NCBI GenBank assembly: GCA_023150375.1
Contig: JAKLLA010000004.1
Coordinates: 62,001 to 126,000, forward strand
Direction of reading: 5' to 3'
Length of the DNA: 64,000 bases
Source: Burkholderiaceae bacterium
Lineage (GTDB): Bacteria; Pseudomonadota; Gammaproteobacteria; Burkholderiales; Burkholderiaceae_C
Shown here one piece after another: positions 8,592 to 20,399 of this stretch. A model generated the notes under the pieces. It was not told the origin of the DNA. It saw only the letters and a list, made by a program, of their open reading frames with translations, and ran no database searches. Numbering within the stretch: position 1 is the first letter of the stretch; every line of letters begins with the position of its first letter. A program made the translations under genes and the position numbers.

Positions 8592-10271
8592 ATGGATCCC
8601 GTCTGGTTGAAACAGTACCCCGCCGGCGTGCCGGCGCAGATCGAGCCGAGCGCCTGCGCCACGCTGGTGGCGCTGATGGAGGAGGCCTTCGCCCGCCATG
8701 CGGCGCGGCCCGCGCTGCGCTACATGGGGCAGGATTTCAGCTACCGCCGCCTCGACGAGGCCTCGCGTGCGCTGGGGGCCTGGCTGCAGGCCCAGGGCCT
8801 GGGGCGCGGCGATCGCGTGGCGATCATGCTGCCGAACGTCCCGCAGTACCCCGTGGCGGTCGCGGCAGTGCTGCGGGCCGGCTTCGTCGTCGTCAACGTC
8901 GATCCGCTCTACACCCCGCGCGAGCTGGCCCACCAGCTGTCCGACAGCGGCGCCAAGCTGCTGATCGTCCTGGAGAGCGTCGCGCACATCTACGAGCAGA
9001 TCCGCGCCGAGGTGCCGGTGCAGCAGGTCGTGCTGGCGTCGCTGGGCGAAATGCTGGGCTTTCCGAAGTCGATCGTCGTCGATGCGGTGGTGCGGCATGT
9101 CCGCAAGCTCGTGCCGCCGTTCCGGCTCCCCGACGCGGTGCGCCTGCGTGACGCCCTGTCCGCCGGTGCCGCCCTGACGCTGCGGCCGGCGCAGCCCGGC
9201 CCGCAGGATGTCGCGGTGCTGCAGTACACCGGCGGCACCACCGGGGTCAGCAAGGGGGCGGTGCTGCTGCACCGCAACCTGGTCGCCAACGTGCTGCAGT
9301 GCGAGGCCTGGTACCAGCCTGCGCTGCGCCGCATCCCGCCCGGCGAGCAGCTCACCCAGGTCTGTGCCCTGCCGCTCCATCACATCTTCGGCTTCAACAC
9401 CAACCTGATGCTGGGCCTGCGCGTGGGGGCCTGCAACCTGTTGATTCCCAACGTGCGCGATCTGCCGGCGCTGTTCAAGACGCTGGCGGGCGAGCGCTTC
9501 CACAGCTTTCCGGCGGTCGATACCCTGTTCCACGCCATGGCGCATCATCCCGACTTCGCCACGGTCGACTGGACCCACCTGAAGATCTCGGTGGGCGGGG
9601 GCATGTCGGTGCACCAGGCCACCGCACGGCTGTGGCTGCAGAAGACCGGCTGCCCGATCTGCGAGGGCTACGGACTGTCGGAGACCTCTCCCACCGTCAC
9701 CTGCAACCCCACCGACAGCACCCTGTTCACCGGCACGGTCGGCCTGCCGCTGCCCGGCACCGAACTGCGCCTGCTCGACGACGCCGGTCAGGAGGTTGCC
9801 CTCGGCCAGCCCGGCGAGATCGCGGTGCGCGGGCCGCAGGTCATGGCCGGCTACTGGCAGCGTCCCGACGAGACCGCCCGGGTGATGACCACCGACGGCT
9901 TCTTCCGCACCGGCGACATCGGCCTGATCGACGAACGCGGCTACCTGCGCATCGTCGACCGCAAGAAGGACATGATCCTGGTGGGGGGCTTCAACGTCTA
10001 CCCCAACGAGGTCGAGGATGTGCTGACGCAGATGCCGGGCATCCTGGAGTGTGCGGTGGTCGGCGTGCCCGACGAGCGCAACGGCGAGACCGTCAAGGCG
10101 GTGGTGGTGCGCCGCGACACTTCGGTCACGGAGGCGGACATCCGTGCCTACTGCGAGCAGAACCTCACCGGCTACAAGCGCCCGCGGCTGATCGAGTTCC
10201 GCGACGGGCTGCCCAAGAGTGCGGTGGGCAAGGTGCTGCGCCGCCAGCTGAGGGCCTCGGCCACCGTCTGA
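8592..10271 (+). CDS. fadD: Long-chain fatty-acid-CoA ligase
   Basis: A 559-residue member of the AMP-forming acyl-CoA synthetase family, matching E. coli FadD in length (561). The ATP/AMP signature YTGGTTGVSKGA, the adenine-binding YGLSETSPTV and the C-terminal GYLRIVDRKKDMILVGGFNVYPNEVE with catalytic-lysine region KSAVGKVLRR are all present. It activates fatty acids on the inner face of the membrane for beta-oxidation. I chose ATG 8592 (MDPVWLKQYP) over an upstream ATG at 8538 because homologues begin with such a segment. Confidence 0.93.
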   Translation: MDPVWLKQYPAGVPAQIEPSACATLVALMEEAFARHAARPALRYMGQDFSYRRLDEASRALGAWLQAQGLGRGDRVAIMLPNVPQYPVAVAAVLRAGFVVVNVDPLYTPRELAHQLSDSGAKLLIVLESVAHIYEQIRAEVPVQQVVLASLGEMLGFPKSIVVDAVVRHVRKLVPPFRLPDAVRLRDALSAGAALTLRPAQPGPQDVAVLQYTGGTTGVSKGAVLLHRNLVANVLQCEAWYQPALRRIPPGEQLTQVCALPLHHIFGFNTNLMLGLRVGACNLLIPNVRDLPALFKTLAGERFHSFPAVDTLFHAMAHHPDFATVDWTHLKISVGGGMSVHQATARLWLQKTGCPICEGYGLSETSPTVTCNPTDSTLFTGTVGLPLPGTELRLLDDAGQEVALGQPGEIAVRGPQVMAGYWQRPDETARVMTTDGFFRTGDIGLIDERGYLRIVDRKKDMILVGGFNVYPNEVEDVLTQMPGILECAVVGVPDERNGETVKAVVVRRDTSVTEADIRAYCEQNLTGYKRPRLIEFRDGLPKSAVGKVLRRQLRASATV

Positions 10272-10376
10272 CGGCGGCCCGGTCCCTGCGTTGCCGCCCG
10301 CGCTTCGAAACAAGCGCATGTCCCGGTTGCGCAATGTTGCGCATCGAAGTCAGCCCCGCGGGCATGATGCCGACCG

Positions 10377-11222
10377 ATGGCCGAGTACTTCCGCAAGACC
10401 GACGCGGGCCGACGTGAGCTTCGCGAACGTCGCCTCGGCCTGCCGCGCGTGGCGCGCAACCTGCTGCTGATCATCGACGGCACGCGCAGCGTGCGCGACT
10501 GGGTCGGCATGATCCAGGGCGCGTCGCTGCAGGATGCGGCTGCGCTGCTGGACCTCGGCCTGATCGAGGAGGGCCGCGGGCGACCGGCCGGTGACAGCGA
10601 GCTGGCGGGGCTGGCCCCGACCGGACCGGCAACGCTGAGCGGTGCTCTGCCGACTCTGCCGGCCGCCTGGACCCGTCCGGGAAGGCTCAGCGAGCTGGGC
10701 GGGCTGCCCTCGCCGGGCGCACAGCCCCGCCACGCCGCAGCGCTGGGCGGCGACCTTCCTACCCTGCCGGTGGCGCTGGAGACGCAGCCCGCCGGGCTGG
10801 GCGAGGCTGGCTCCTGGCGCCTGTCGCATCAGGCCCTGGCCGATGGGGTGCCGGAGGGGGCGCTGCCGGCGTCGGCACGGCCGGCCTCCGGCCGCCACGG
10901 TGCTGCGGCGCAGGACGAGGACGCACCCTCCACCCTGCCGGGGGAATGGGACTCGGGCGCGGCGGGCTTCGTCCCCCTCGATGCCGGCGCTGCCGGGCGC
11001 AGCGGCCTGAGTCACGCCGAATTGCACGCGCGCCTGAGCGCGCTGGTGCGAGAGACGCTCGGCCTGCTCAAGGGCTACCGTTACACGCTGCGCATCGAGC
11101 GGGCCGGCAGCCTCCTCGAGCTGGAGGCGGTGGCCATGGCCTTCGTGGTCGAGGTGCGACGCCTGCGGGGCGACGCGATGGCGCGACGCGTCGAGCGCGC
11201 GCTCGGACTGGCGCAGGGCTAA
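10377..11222 (+). CDS. Conserved hypothetical protein with disordered middle region
   Basis: A 281-residue protein I do not recognise. Residues 1-65 (MAEYFRKTDAGRRELRERRL, then LLLIIDGTRSVRDWV) look like a compact helical domain that might be winged-helix-like. Residues 65-205 are Ala/Gly/Pro-rich with several similar short segments ending in LPTLP. The last 75 residues form a charged helical region (HARLSALVRETLGLLKGYRY). There is no signal peptide. It ends 10 bases before mtnN, so the two may be cotranscribed. Codon usage resembles its neighbours. Confidence 0.7.
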   Translation: MAEYFRKTDAGRRELRERRLGLPRVARNLLLIIDGTRSVRDWVGMIQGASLQDAAALLDLGLIEEGRGRPAGDSELAGLAPTGPATLSGALPTLPAAWTRPGRLSELGGLPSPGAQPRHAAALGGDLPTLPVALETQPAGLGEAGSWRLSHQALADGVPEGALPASARPASGRHGAAAQDEDAPSTLPGEWDSGAAGFVPLDAGAAGRSGLSHAELHARLSALVRETLGLLKGYRYTLRIERAGSLLELEAVAMAFVVEVRRLRGDAMARRVERALGLAQG

Positions 11223-11232
11223 GCTGCGGCCC

Positions 11233-12072
11233 ATGTCCGAACTGCATCCTTCCCCGCCCGCCGCCCTGCCCGTCGACGCTCGGCCCGGCGCCGGATCCGG
11301 CGGCCCCACGGCCGTGGTGGCCGCGATGGCGCAGGAGCTCGACGCCCTGCTGGCGCACCCGCAGGCCGACTTCCGCGTCGAGACCCACGCCGGCCGGCGC
11401 TTTCATATCGGCCGGCTGCACGGCGAACCGGTGGTGCTGGTGCTCTGCGGCATCGGCAAAGTGGCCGCAGCCACCACCGCGGTGTTGCTGGCCGAGCGCT
11501 ACCGGGTGGCCCGGCTGATCTTCACCGGCGTGGCCGGCGGGCTCGGGGCCGGCGTGCGGGTCGGCGATGTCGTGGTGGCCCAACAGCTGCTGCAGCACGA
11601 CATGGACGCCTCGCCGCTGTTCCCGCGCTGGGAGGTGCCGCTGACCGGTCGCAGTCACTTTCCTGCCGATGCGGAACTGAGCGCCGCCCTGGCCGAGGCG
11701 GCCGCGCAGGTGCTGGCCGAGCCGGGCCACTACGGAGCCGAGGCCCGGGCCGAGGAGGTGCACGCCCTGGGCGTGCACGCGCCGCAGCTGCACCGCGGCC
11801 TGATCGTCAGCGGCGACCGCTTCGTCGCCTCGGCCGACGAAAGCCGGGCCCTGCAGGCCGCGCTGCCGCAGGCGCTGGCCGTCGAGATGGAGGGCGCGGC
11901 CATCGCCCAGGTCTGCCACGACCTGGGCCTGCCCTTCGCGGTGCTGCGCACCGTCTCCGACCGGGCCGACGACAGCGCGCATGTGGACTTCCTGCGCTTC
12001 ATCGAGGTCGTGGCCGCGCATGCCAGCGCCGCCATCGTCGGCCGCTGGCTGAAGCGCCGAGTGAAGCGCTGA
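11233..12072 (+). CDS. mtnN: 5'-methylthioadenosine/S-adenosylhomocysteine nucleosidase
   Basis: A 279-residue nucleosidase that hydrolyses MTA and SAH to adenine plus the thioribose. Visible family marks are AMAQELDALL near the base site, GIGKVAAATTA, FTGVAGGLGAGVRVGDVVVA, and the catalytic EMEGAAIAQVC followed by RTVSDRADDSAHVDF carrying the general-acid aspartate. It has an extra N-terminal stretch of about 28 residues, so a later start is possible, though no better ATG is evident. It recycles SAM by-products, thematically related to metX-metW downstream. Confidence 0.9.
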   Translation: MSELHPSPPAALPVDARPGAGSGGPTAVVAAMAQELDALLAHPQADFRVETHAGRRFHIGRLHGEPVVLVLCGIGKVAAATTAVLLAERYRVARLIFTGVAGGLGAGVRVGDVVVAQQLLQHDMDASPLFPRWEVPLTGRSHFPADAELSAALAEAAAQVLAEPGHYGAEARAEEVHALGVHAPQLHRGLIVSGDRFVASADESRALQAALPQALAVEMEGAAIAQVCHDLGLPFAVLRTVSDRADDSAHVDFLRFIEVVAAHASAAIVGRWLKRRVKR

Positions 12073-12127
12073 GGGCGGACCCGGCCGAGCCGCTGCGCGC
12101 CGGGCGGCCAGGCAGCTGGGGAGCGAC

Positions 12128-13176
<1,049 letters not shown>

Positions 13177-13180
<4 letters not shown>

Positions 13181-14163
13181 GCTGCGGCCCCCGGGGCATG
13201 CAGCCAGCAGGCCGCGCGCGTGCGCCCGGCGTCCATCAGCTCCGGGCGGGCCTGCCGGCAGCGCGCGATCGCGCGGTCGCAGCGCGGGTGGAAGGCGCAG
13301 CCGGTGGGAATCGCATGCAGCCGCGGCATGGCGCCGTCGATCTGCAGCAGCCGCTCGCGGTCCTCGTGCATCGCGGGAATCGAGCCCATCAGGCCTGCCG
13401 TGTAGGGGTGTGCGGGGTGGTGGATGATGTCGGCCACCGGGCCGATCTCGGCGATGCGCCCGGCATACATCACCGCGACGCGGTCGCTGGTCTCGGCGAT
13501 CACGCCCATGTCGTGGGTGACCAGCATCACTGCGGCGCCATGGTCGCGGCACAGGCGGCGCAGCAGGGTGATGATCTGGGCCTGGATCGAGACGTCCAGC
13601 GCGGTGGTGGGCTCGTCGGCGACGATCAGCCTCGGCTCGGCCGCCAGCGCCAGGGCGATCACCACCCGCTGGCGCATGCCGCCGGAGAACTGGTGCGGAT
13701 AGTGGTCGATGCGCGCTTCGGCCGCCGGGATGCCGGTGTCCTGCAGCAGCCGGATGGCCCGCTCGCGCGCCTGCGCGGCCGACAGCGGCAGGTGGGTGCG
13801 GATGGTCTCCACCAGCTGCTGCCCGACGGTGTAGAGCGGGTTCAGCGAGGTCAGCGGATCCTGGAAGATCGCGCCGATGCGCCGCCCGCGGATGCGGCGC
13901 ATCGCCTCGGGGCCGAGCTGGTCGATGCGCTCGCCCTCCAGGCGGATCTCGCCGCCGGCGATGCGCCCGGGCGGCTCCAGCAGGCCGATGATGGCCGCGC
14001 CGGTGAGCGACTTGCCCGCGCCGGACTCGCCGACCACGCCGAGCACCTCGCCGGCGCGGATGTCGAAGGACACATCGTCCAGCGCACGCAGCGTGCCTTG
14101 CCGGGTGGGAAACTCGACGCGCAGTCCACGCACCTCGAGCAGCGGGGGAGAGGAGTTAGTCAT
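13177..14163 (-). CDS. Peptide ABC transporter ATP-binding protein, DppD/OppD type
   Basis: A 328-residue ATPase with Walker [14 protein letters not shown], signature [15 protein letters not shown], Walker [14 protein letters not shown] and the C-terminal [20 protein letters not shown], which in DppD/OppD relatives can bind an iron-sulfur cluster. The start at 14163 ([14 protein letters not shown]) is favoured; an alternative ATG lies at 14184. It overlaps the DppF-like gene by four bases. It energises the peptide importer encoded upstream. Confidence 0.92.
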
Positions 14164-14214
14164 TGCGGTGGTTCTGCCCGACATGCGCGAGCGGTGACGC
14201 GAGTGCCCCGCGTG

Positions 14215-14300
14215 ACCCGGCAGTCGCCGCGGAACCGGCTTTGCAGGGCCGCGGGCGACGCCCCCCTGGGGGGGGGCGGCGAAGCCGCTACGGGGGGGAG
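14215..14300. repeat. G/C-run intergenic palindrome of a type common in Burkholderiales
   Basis: The spacer between the DppD- and DppC-like genes holds CGACGCCCCCCT followed by a run of nine G and GGCGGCGAAGCC, then GCTACGGGGGGGAG. The C6/G9 segment can fold and GGCTTTGC/GCGAAGCC flank it. Similar spacers with C-runs and G-runs recur in related genomes as I remember them; copy number cannot be checked here. Confidence 0.4.
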
Positions 14301-15212
14301 TCATCTCAGCCGGGGGTTGAGCGCGTCGCGCAGCCAGTCGCCCAGCAGGTTCACCGACAGCGCGATCAGCACCAGCATCAGGCCGGGGAAGATGGTGATC
14401 CACCATTCGCCGGAGAACAGGAAGTCGTTGCCCACCCGGATCAGCGTGCCCAGCGAGGGCTGCGTCGGCGGCACGCCCACGCCGAGGAAGGACAGCGTGG
14501 CCTCGGTGATGATGGCCAGCGCCACCTGGATGGTGGCCAGCACCAGCACCGGACCCATCACGTTGGGCAGCACGTGGCGGAACATGATGCGCAGCGGATG
14601 CACGCCCACCACGCGGGCGGCCTGCACATACTCCTTCTGCCGCTCCACCAGCGTCGAGCCGCGCACCGTGCGGGCGTACTGCACCCAGTAGCTCAGCGAG
14701 ATGGCCAGGATCAGCACCGCGAAGGCCAGTTCCTCGTGCGCCTCGGGGAACATGGCCCGGCCGGCCCCATCGATCAGCAGCGCGATCAGGATGGGCGGGA
14801 AGGACAGCATGACGTCGCAGACCCGCATGATCACCGCGTCCACGCGCCCGCCGACGAAGCCGGCCAGCAGCCCCAGGCCCACGCCCACCACCACCGACAG
14901 CAGCACCGAGGCACCGCCCACCAGCAGCGAGATGCGTGCGCCGTACATCAGTGCCGACAGGATGTCGCGGCCCTGGTCGTCGGTGCCCAGCAGGTAGCGG
15001 GCCTGGCCGCCTTCCTGCCAGGCCGGCGGCAGCCGGGCGTCCGACAGCTCGAGCGAGGCCAGGTCGAAGGGATCGTGCGGCGCGACCCAGTCGGCGAACA
15101 GCGCGCAGAAGATGCACAGCGCGGCCACCGCCGCCGCGATCATCGCCACCGGCGAGGTGCGGAAGCTGTACCAGACATCGCCGGCGAAGAAGCGTCGAAG
15201 GGCAGCGCGCAT
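14301..15212 (-). CDS. Peptide ABC transporter permease, DppC/OppC type
   Basis: A 303-residue inner-membrane permease. It begins with a cytoplasmic RRFFAGDVWYSFRTSP lead and a first membrane helix, has the OppC periplasmic motif LLGTDDQGRDILSALMYGARISL, and the EAA loop EYVQAARVVGVHPLRIMFRHVLPN that contacts the ATPases. About six membrane helices are apparent. It forms the channel with the DppB-like subunit. A 137-base spacer with a G/C-rich palindrome separates it from the first ATPase gene. Confidence 0.93.
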   Translation of the reverse strand: MRAALRRFFAGDVWYSFRTSPVAMIAAAVAALCIFCALFADWVAPHDPFDLASLELSDARLPPAWQEGGQARYLLGTDDQGRDILSALMYGARISLLVGGASVLLSVVVGVGLGLLAGFVGGRVDAVIMRVCDVMLSFPPILIALLIDGAGRAMFPEAHEELAFAVLILAISLSYWVQYARTVRGSTLVERQKEYVQAARVVGVHPLRIMFRHVLPNVMGPVLVLATIQVALAIITEATLSFLGVGVPPTQPSLGTLIRVGNDFLFSGEWWITIFPGLMLVLIALSVNLLGDWLRDALNPRLR

Positions 15213-15272
15213 GGAGGAGGCAGGCAGGTTGGATCGACCGAAGCCGGGTTCAGGCCGGGACAGGGCCGGGGC

Positions 15273-16256
15273 TCAGTGCCCGCCGCTGCTGCCCTCGACG
15301 CGCAGGCGCGGGTCGACGGCGAAGTACAGCAGGTCCACGACGAGGTTGATGACCACGAAGATCAGCGCGATCAGGCAGAGGTAGGCCGCCATCACCGGAA
15401 TGTCGGCGAACTGCACCGCCTGGATGAACAGCAGGCCCATGCCCGGCCACTGGAACACCGTCTCGGTGATGATCGCGAAGGCGATCAGCGAGCCCAGCTG
15501 CAGCCCGGTGATCGTGATCACCGGCACCAGCGTGTTCTTCAGCGCATGGCCGAAGTGCACCGCCCGGTCGCTCAGGCCGCGCGCGCGGGCGAACTTGATG
15601 TAGTCGCTGCGCAGCACCTCGAGCATCTCGGCGCGCACCAGGCGCAGGATCAGTGCCAGCTGGAAGATCGACAGCGTCACCGCCGGCAGGATCAGGTGCT
15701 TCCAGCCATCGGCCGTCAGCAGGCCGGTGCTCCAGCCGCCGATGCGCACCACCTCCCCACGGCCGAAGCTGGGCAGCACGCCCAGCGTGACCGAGAAGAT
15801 CAGGATCAGCAGGATGCCGATCAGGAAGGTGGGCAGCGACACGCCCAGCAGCGACAGGCTCATCACCACCTGCGCCAGCCAGTGGCCGCGCCGCAGCGCC
15901 GCGTAGACCCCCAGCGGGATGCCCACCGCCAGGGCGATCAGCGCGGCGCTGAAGGCCAGCTCCAGCGTGGCCGGGAAGCGCTCGGCGATCAGCTCCGACA
16001 CCTTGCGGCCCTGGCGCAGGCTGGTGCCGAACTCGCCCTGGAGCGCGTTGCCGACGAAGGTGGCGAACTGCACGACGAAGGGCTGGTCCAGCCCCAGGTC
16101 GGCGCGCAGCGCCTCGCGTTCCTCGGCAGTGGCGTCCTGGCCGAGCAGGTTGGTGACCGGATCGCCCACATACTGGAAAAGCATGAAGGCGATGAAGGCC
16201 ACCGCCAGCATCACGGCCAGCGCTTGCGCCAGCCGGCGCAGGATGAAGGCAAGCAT
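15273..16256 (-). CDS. Peptide ABC transporter permease, DppB/OppB type
   Basis: A 327-residue permease starting MLAFILRRLAQALAVMLAVA, the classical OppB/DppB N terminus. DLGLDQPFVVQFATFVGNALQGEFGTS is the family periplasmic segment and DYIKFARARGLSDRAVHFGH the EAA loop. Six membrane helices are evident. It lies ten bases after the binding-protein gene and upstream of DppC, and works with it as a heterodimeric channel. Confidence 0.94.
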   Translation of the reverse strand: MLAFILRRLAQALAVMLAVAFIAFMLFQYVGDPVTNLLGQDATAEEREALRADLGLDQPFVVQFATFVGNALQGEFGTSLRQGRKVSELIAERFPATLELAFSAALIALAVGIPLGVYAALRRGHWLAQVVMSLSLLGVSLPTFLIGILLILIFSVTLGVLPSFGRGEVVRIGGWSTGLLTADGWKHLILPAVTLSIFQLALILRLVRAEMLEVLRSDYIKFARARGLSDRAVHFGHALKNTLVPVITITGLQLGSLIAFAIITETVFQWPGMGLLFIQAVQFADIPVMAAYLCLIALIFVVINLVVDLLYFAVDPRLRVEGSSGGH

Positions 16257-16266
16257 GCCGCGGCGG

Positions 16267-17844
16267 TCAGTTCACCTTCACCAGCCGCAGGTCGATGCGG
16301 TTGTCGGCCCGGTGCACCACGCTCACGTTCTTCTTCATGGCCCAGGGGATCACCTGGTTGTGCAGCGGGATGTGCGAGACGTCCTGGTGGCTCAGCAGCA
16401 GCGCCTGCTCGATCAGGTCGTTGCGGTTCTTCTGGTCCACTTCCTTCTTGATGCGCTCGACCAGCGCGTCCATGCGCGGGTTGCTGTAGCGCCCGACGTT
16501 GTAGTTGCCGTCACCCTGCGCGCCCACCGAGCGCACCAGCGACTGCAGCGAGTACAGCGCGTCGAAGGTCGGCACGCCCCAGCCGAGCATGTAGATGCTG
16601 GCCTCGTAGCGCTGGATCATCGGGAAGTAGGTGGTCAGCGGCAGCGTGCGCAGCTTGGCCTTCACGCCGATCTTGGCCCACATCGCGGTCACCGCCTGGC
16701 AGATTTCCTCGTCGTTGATGTAGCGGTTGTTCGGGCAGGCGAAGTCCACCTCGAAGCCGTCGGGGTAGCCCGCTTCGGCCAGCAGCTTCTTCGCCGCCGC
16801 GACGTCGTAGGGCCAGCGTGTGTCGGCGCGCTGGGTCCAGCCGTTGACCTGCGGGGCGATCAGCGTGCCGGTGGGCTGGGCCAGGCCGCGCATGGTGGTC
16901 TTGGCGATGGCCTGGCCGTCGATGGCCTGGTACAGCGCCTTGCGGACCTTGACGTCCTTGAGCGGGTTCTTGCCCTTGACGTTGCTGCCCGGCAGCTCGT
17001 CGCGGAACTGGTCCATGCCGAAGAAGATGGTGCGGTTCTCGGCGCCGTCGAGCACCTTCAGGCTGCCGCCGCTGCGCAGGCGCGGCAGGTCGGCCGGCGA
17101 GGGGTCGAGCACCAGGTCGACCTCGCCGGACAGCAGCGCGGCCACGCGGGTGGCCTCGGCCTTGATCGGGGTGTAGATCACCTCGGTGACGTTGCCCTCC
17201 ATCTTGCCCCACCAGGCGGGGTTCTTCTTCAGCACCAGCTTGACGTCCTGCTCCCAGCTCTCGAGCCGGTAGGGGCCGGTGCCGTTGGCGTTGCGGTGGG
17301 CGAAGTTCTCGTCCTTGGTCTTGGCGTCCTTGGGCTCGACCGACTTGTTCTTCTCGGCCCAGTCGCGGTCCATCATGCGCAGCTCGGTGAGCTGGCGCAG
17401 CAGCACCGGATTCGGGCCCTTGGTGAAGATGTCCACCGTGAGCGCGTCGACCTTGACCACCCGGTCGATGCCCTGGGTGTAGACGCCGTAGTTCGAGGTC
17501 TTGGCCATCGCCCGCTCGAGCGAGAAGACCACGTCGTCGGCATCGAAGGCCGCACCGTCGTGGAACTTGACGTTCGGGCGCAGCGTCAGGCGCACCTGCG
17601 TGGGGCTGACCTGCTTCCACGCCGTAGCCAGCATCGGCTCGAGCGCGAAGGTGCGGCTGTTGTAGTAGACCAGCGACTCGTACACCGCCGCGTGCACCCC
17701 GTTGCCCAGCGCGTTGTTCTGCGAATGGACGTCCCAGGTGGGGATGTCGCTGGCGCTGGTCCACTTGAAGGTGGCCGCGGCGGCCGTGCCGCCCAGGGTG
17801 CAGGCAGCCAGAGCCGCTGCCAGTGCGATGCGCGAAGGGATCAT
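16267..17844 (-). CDS. ABC transporter substrate-binding protein, family 5
   Basis: A 525-residue periplasmic binding protein. The signal peptide is MIPSRIALAAALAACTLGG with likely cleavage after AAA near residue 23; no lipobox is seen. Family marks are TWDVHSQNN, VYESLVYYNSRTFALEPMLATAW, and LRPNVKFHDGAAFDADDVVFSLERA. The start at 17844 gives a clean signal sequence. It delivers peptides (inferred) to the permeases encoded next. Family-5 proteins also bind glutathione, nickel or opines, so the ligand is uncertain. Confidence 0.93.
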   Translation of the reverse strand: MIPSRIALAAALAACTLGGTAAAATFKWTSASDIPTWDVHSQNNALGNGVHAAVYESLVYYNSRTFALEPMLATAWKQVSPTQVRLTLRPNVKFHDGAAFDADDVVFSLERAMAKTSNYGVYTQGIDRVVKVDALTVDIFTKGPNPVLLRQLTELRMMDRDWAEKNKSVEPKDAKTKDENFAHRNANGTGPYRLESWEQDVKLVLKKNPAWWGKMEGNVTEVIYTPIKAEATRVAALLSGEVDLVLDPSPADLPRLRSGGSLKVLDGAENRTIFFGMDQFRDELPGSNVKGKNPLKDVKVRKALYQAIDGQAIAKTTMRGLAQPTGTLIAPQVNGWTQRADTRWPYDVAAAKKLLAEAGYPDGFEVDFACPNNRYINDEEICQAVTAMWAKIGVKAKLRTLPLTTYFPMIQRYEASIYMLGWGVPTFDALYSLQSLVRSVGAQGDGNYNVGRYSNPRMDALVERIKKEVDQKNRNDLIEQALLLSHQDVSHIPLHNQVIPWAMKKNVSVVHRADNRIDLRLVKVN

Positions 17845-17999
17845 GGTGTGCTCGGGAAGAGTCCGTGAAGGTGGCGAGTTCAGCAAATCACGTGCCGTTG
17901 CGCCAGCGGGGATGCCCGGGGATGCTAGTCTCCCGCCGGTCCGCACCGCCCGGCGGGGCCTCGAGGTGGATCAAGGAACGGTCGTTCGGGCGGCGGGCC

Positions 18000-19493
<1,494 letters not shown>

Positions 19494-19602
19494 GGCAGCT
19501 CGGGCTCCGGACAGGCGCATCGCGCGGGCAGGGCTGCAGTGTAGGCCGCGGCGCCTGCCCCCGGCGCCGACGCTGCCGCCCTGCGGTGGTCCTGCGAACC
19601 CT

Positions 19603-20139
19603 TCAGTGCCAGGCCTGCTCGAGCAGGCGGGGCAGGGCCGCGACCCGCTCGATCAGGGCCGGCGGCAGGCCGTGACCGATCAGGATGCGGTCGTCCTGCC
19701 AGCGCAGCGTGCTGCCCCCGCCGGGCAGGGGGCGCAGCCGCAGCGCCAGGGGCAGTTCCACCGGCGCGTGCTCGTCACGCTGAATCACCGCCGTGGTGTC
19801 ACTGCTGGCGCCCAGCACCAGCCAGCGGCTGCCCCCGCGCGGCTGCAGCGTGGCAAAACAGGGCCAGCCCAGCTCGGCGGCGGCGCGCTGCAACCGCTCG
19901 AGACCCTGCTCCGGCGAGGTCGGCACCCACCAGCCCCAGGTGCCGGTCTCGTCGGCTGCGCCCTCCATGGCCGCGAGGCTCACCAGCGCCAGGCTGCTGG
20001 TCTGCCAGCAGTGCCAGGGGCGGTCGGTGAGCTCGGCGAACGGGGCCTCCAGGGTCAGACCGGCCGGTGCGGCTGCCCGAGGGGCGGGTCGGGCCGGGGC
20101 GGGTCGCAGGGCTTCCAGGGCGGGGCTCAGGGATGGCAT
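19603..20139 (-). CDS. DUF302-like domain protein
   Basis: A 178-residue cytosolic protein. Residues 75-165 follow the DUF302 pattern as I remember it: an amphipathic helix (GLERLQRAAAELGWPCFATL), a strand pair, then AVIQRDEHAPVELPLALRLRPL and a final RWQDD strand. The usual HAAGA motif is replaced by QPRGGSR, so the match is loose. The N-terminal 35 residues are Ala/Pro-rich. It is a lone gene with a 260-base spacer, holding no recognisable signal, before metW. Function unknown. Confidence 0.6.
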   Translation of the reverse strand: MPSLSPALEALRPAPARPAPRAAAPAGLTLEAPFAELTDRPWHCWQTSSLALVSLAAMEGAADETGTWGWWVPTSPEQGLERLQRAAAELGWPCFATLQPRGGSRWLVLGASSDTTAVIQRDEHAPVELPLALRLRPLPGGGSTLRWQDDRILIGHGLPPALIERVAALPRLLEQAWH

Positions 20140-20399
20140 CGGCAGATTCCTCGGTCAGGCTGCATCCCCTGCGGGCGGCGAAACCGCTGCAGACGGGACG
20201 GTTGCGTGCAAAGTGCGCATCCTGATCCCGTTCGCTGACGGGGCTGTGTCAGCCTGTAAGACCGGCGTCAGGCCTGCTGGGGTGGTTCGGGATGCCCCGC
20301 GTGGGCGGCCGCTCCACCGGAGGACGGCCGCCATGCCGGCAGGAGCGGGTGCAGCCCCGGCGTCGGTGCGGGGCAACATCCGCTCACATCACTGGGGGC

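Noticed and set aside
14163-16451. A 762-codon plus-strand frame opposite the peptide permeases
   Set aside because: The minus strand encodes DppB/DppC with clear EAA loops; the plus frame is an antisense artefact.
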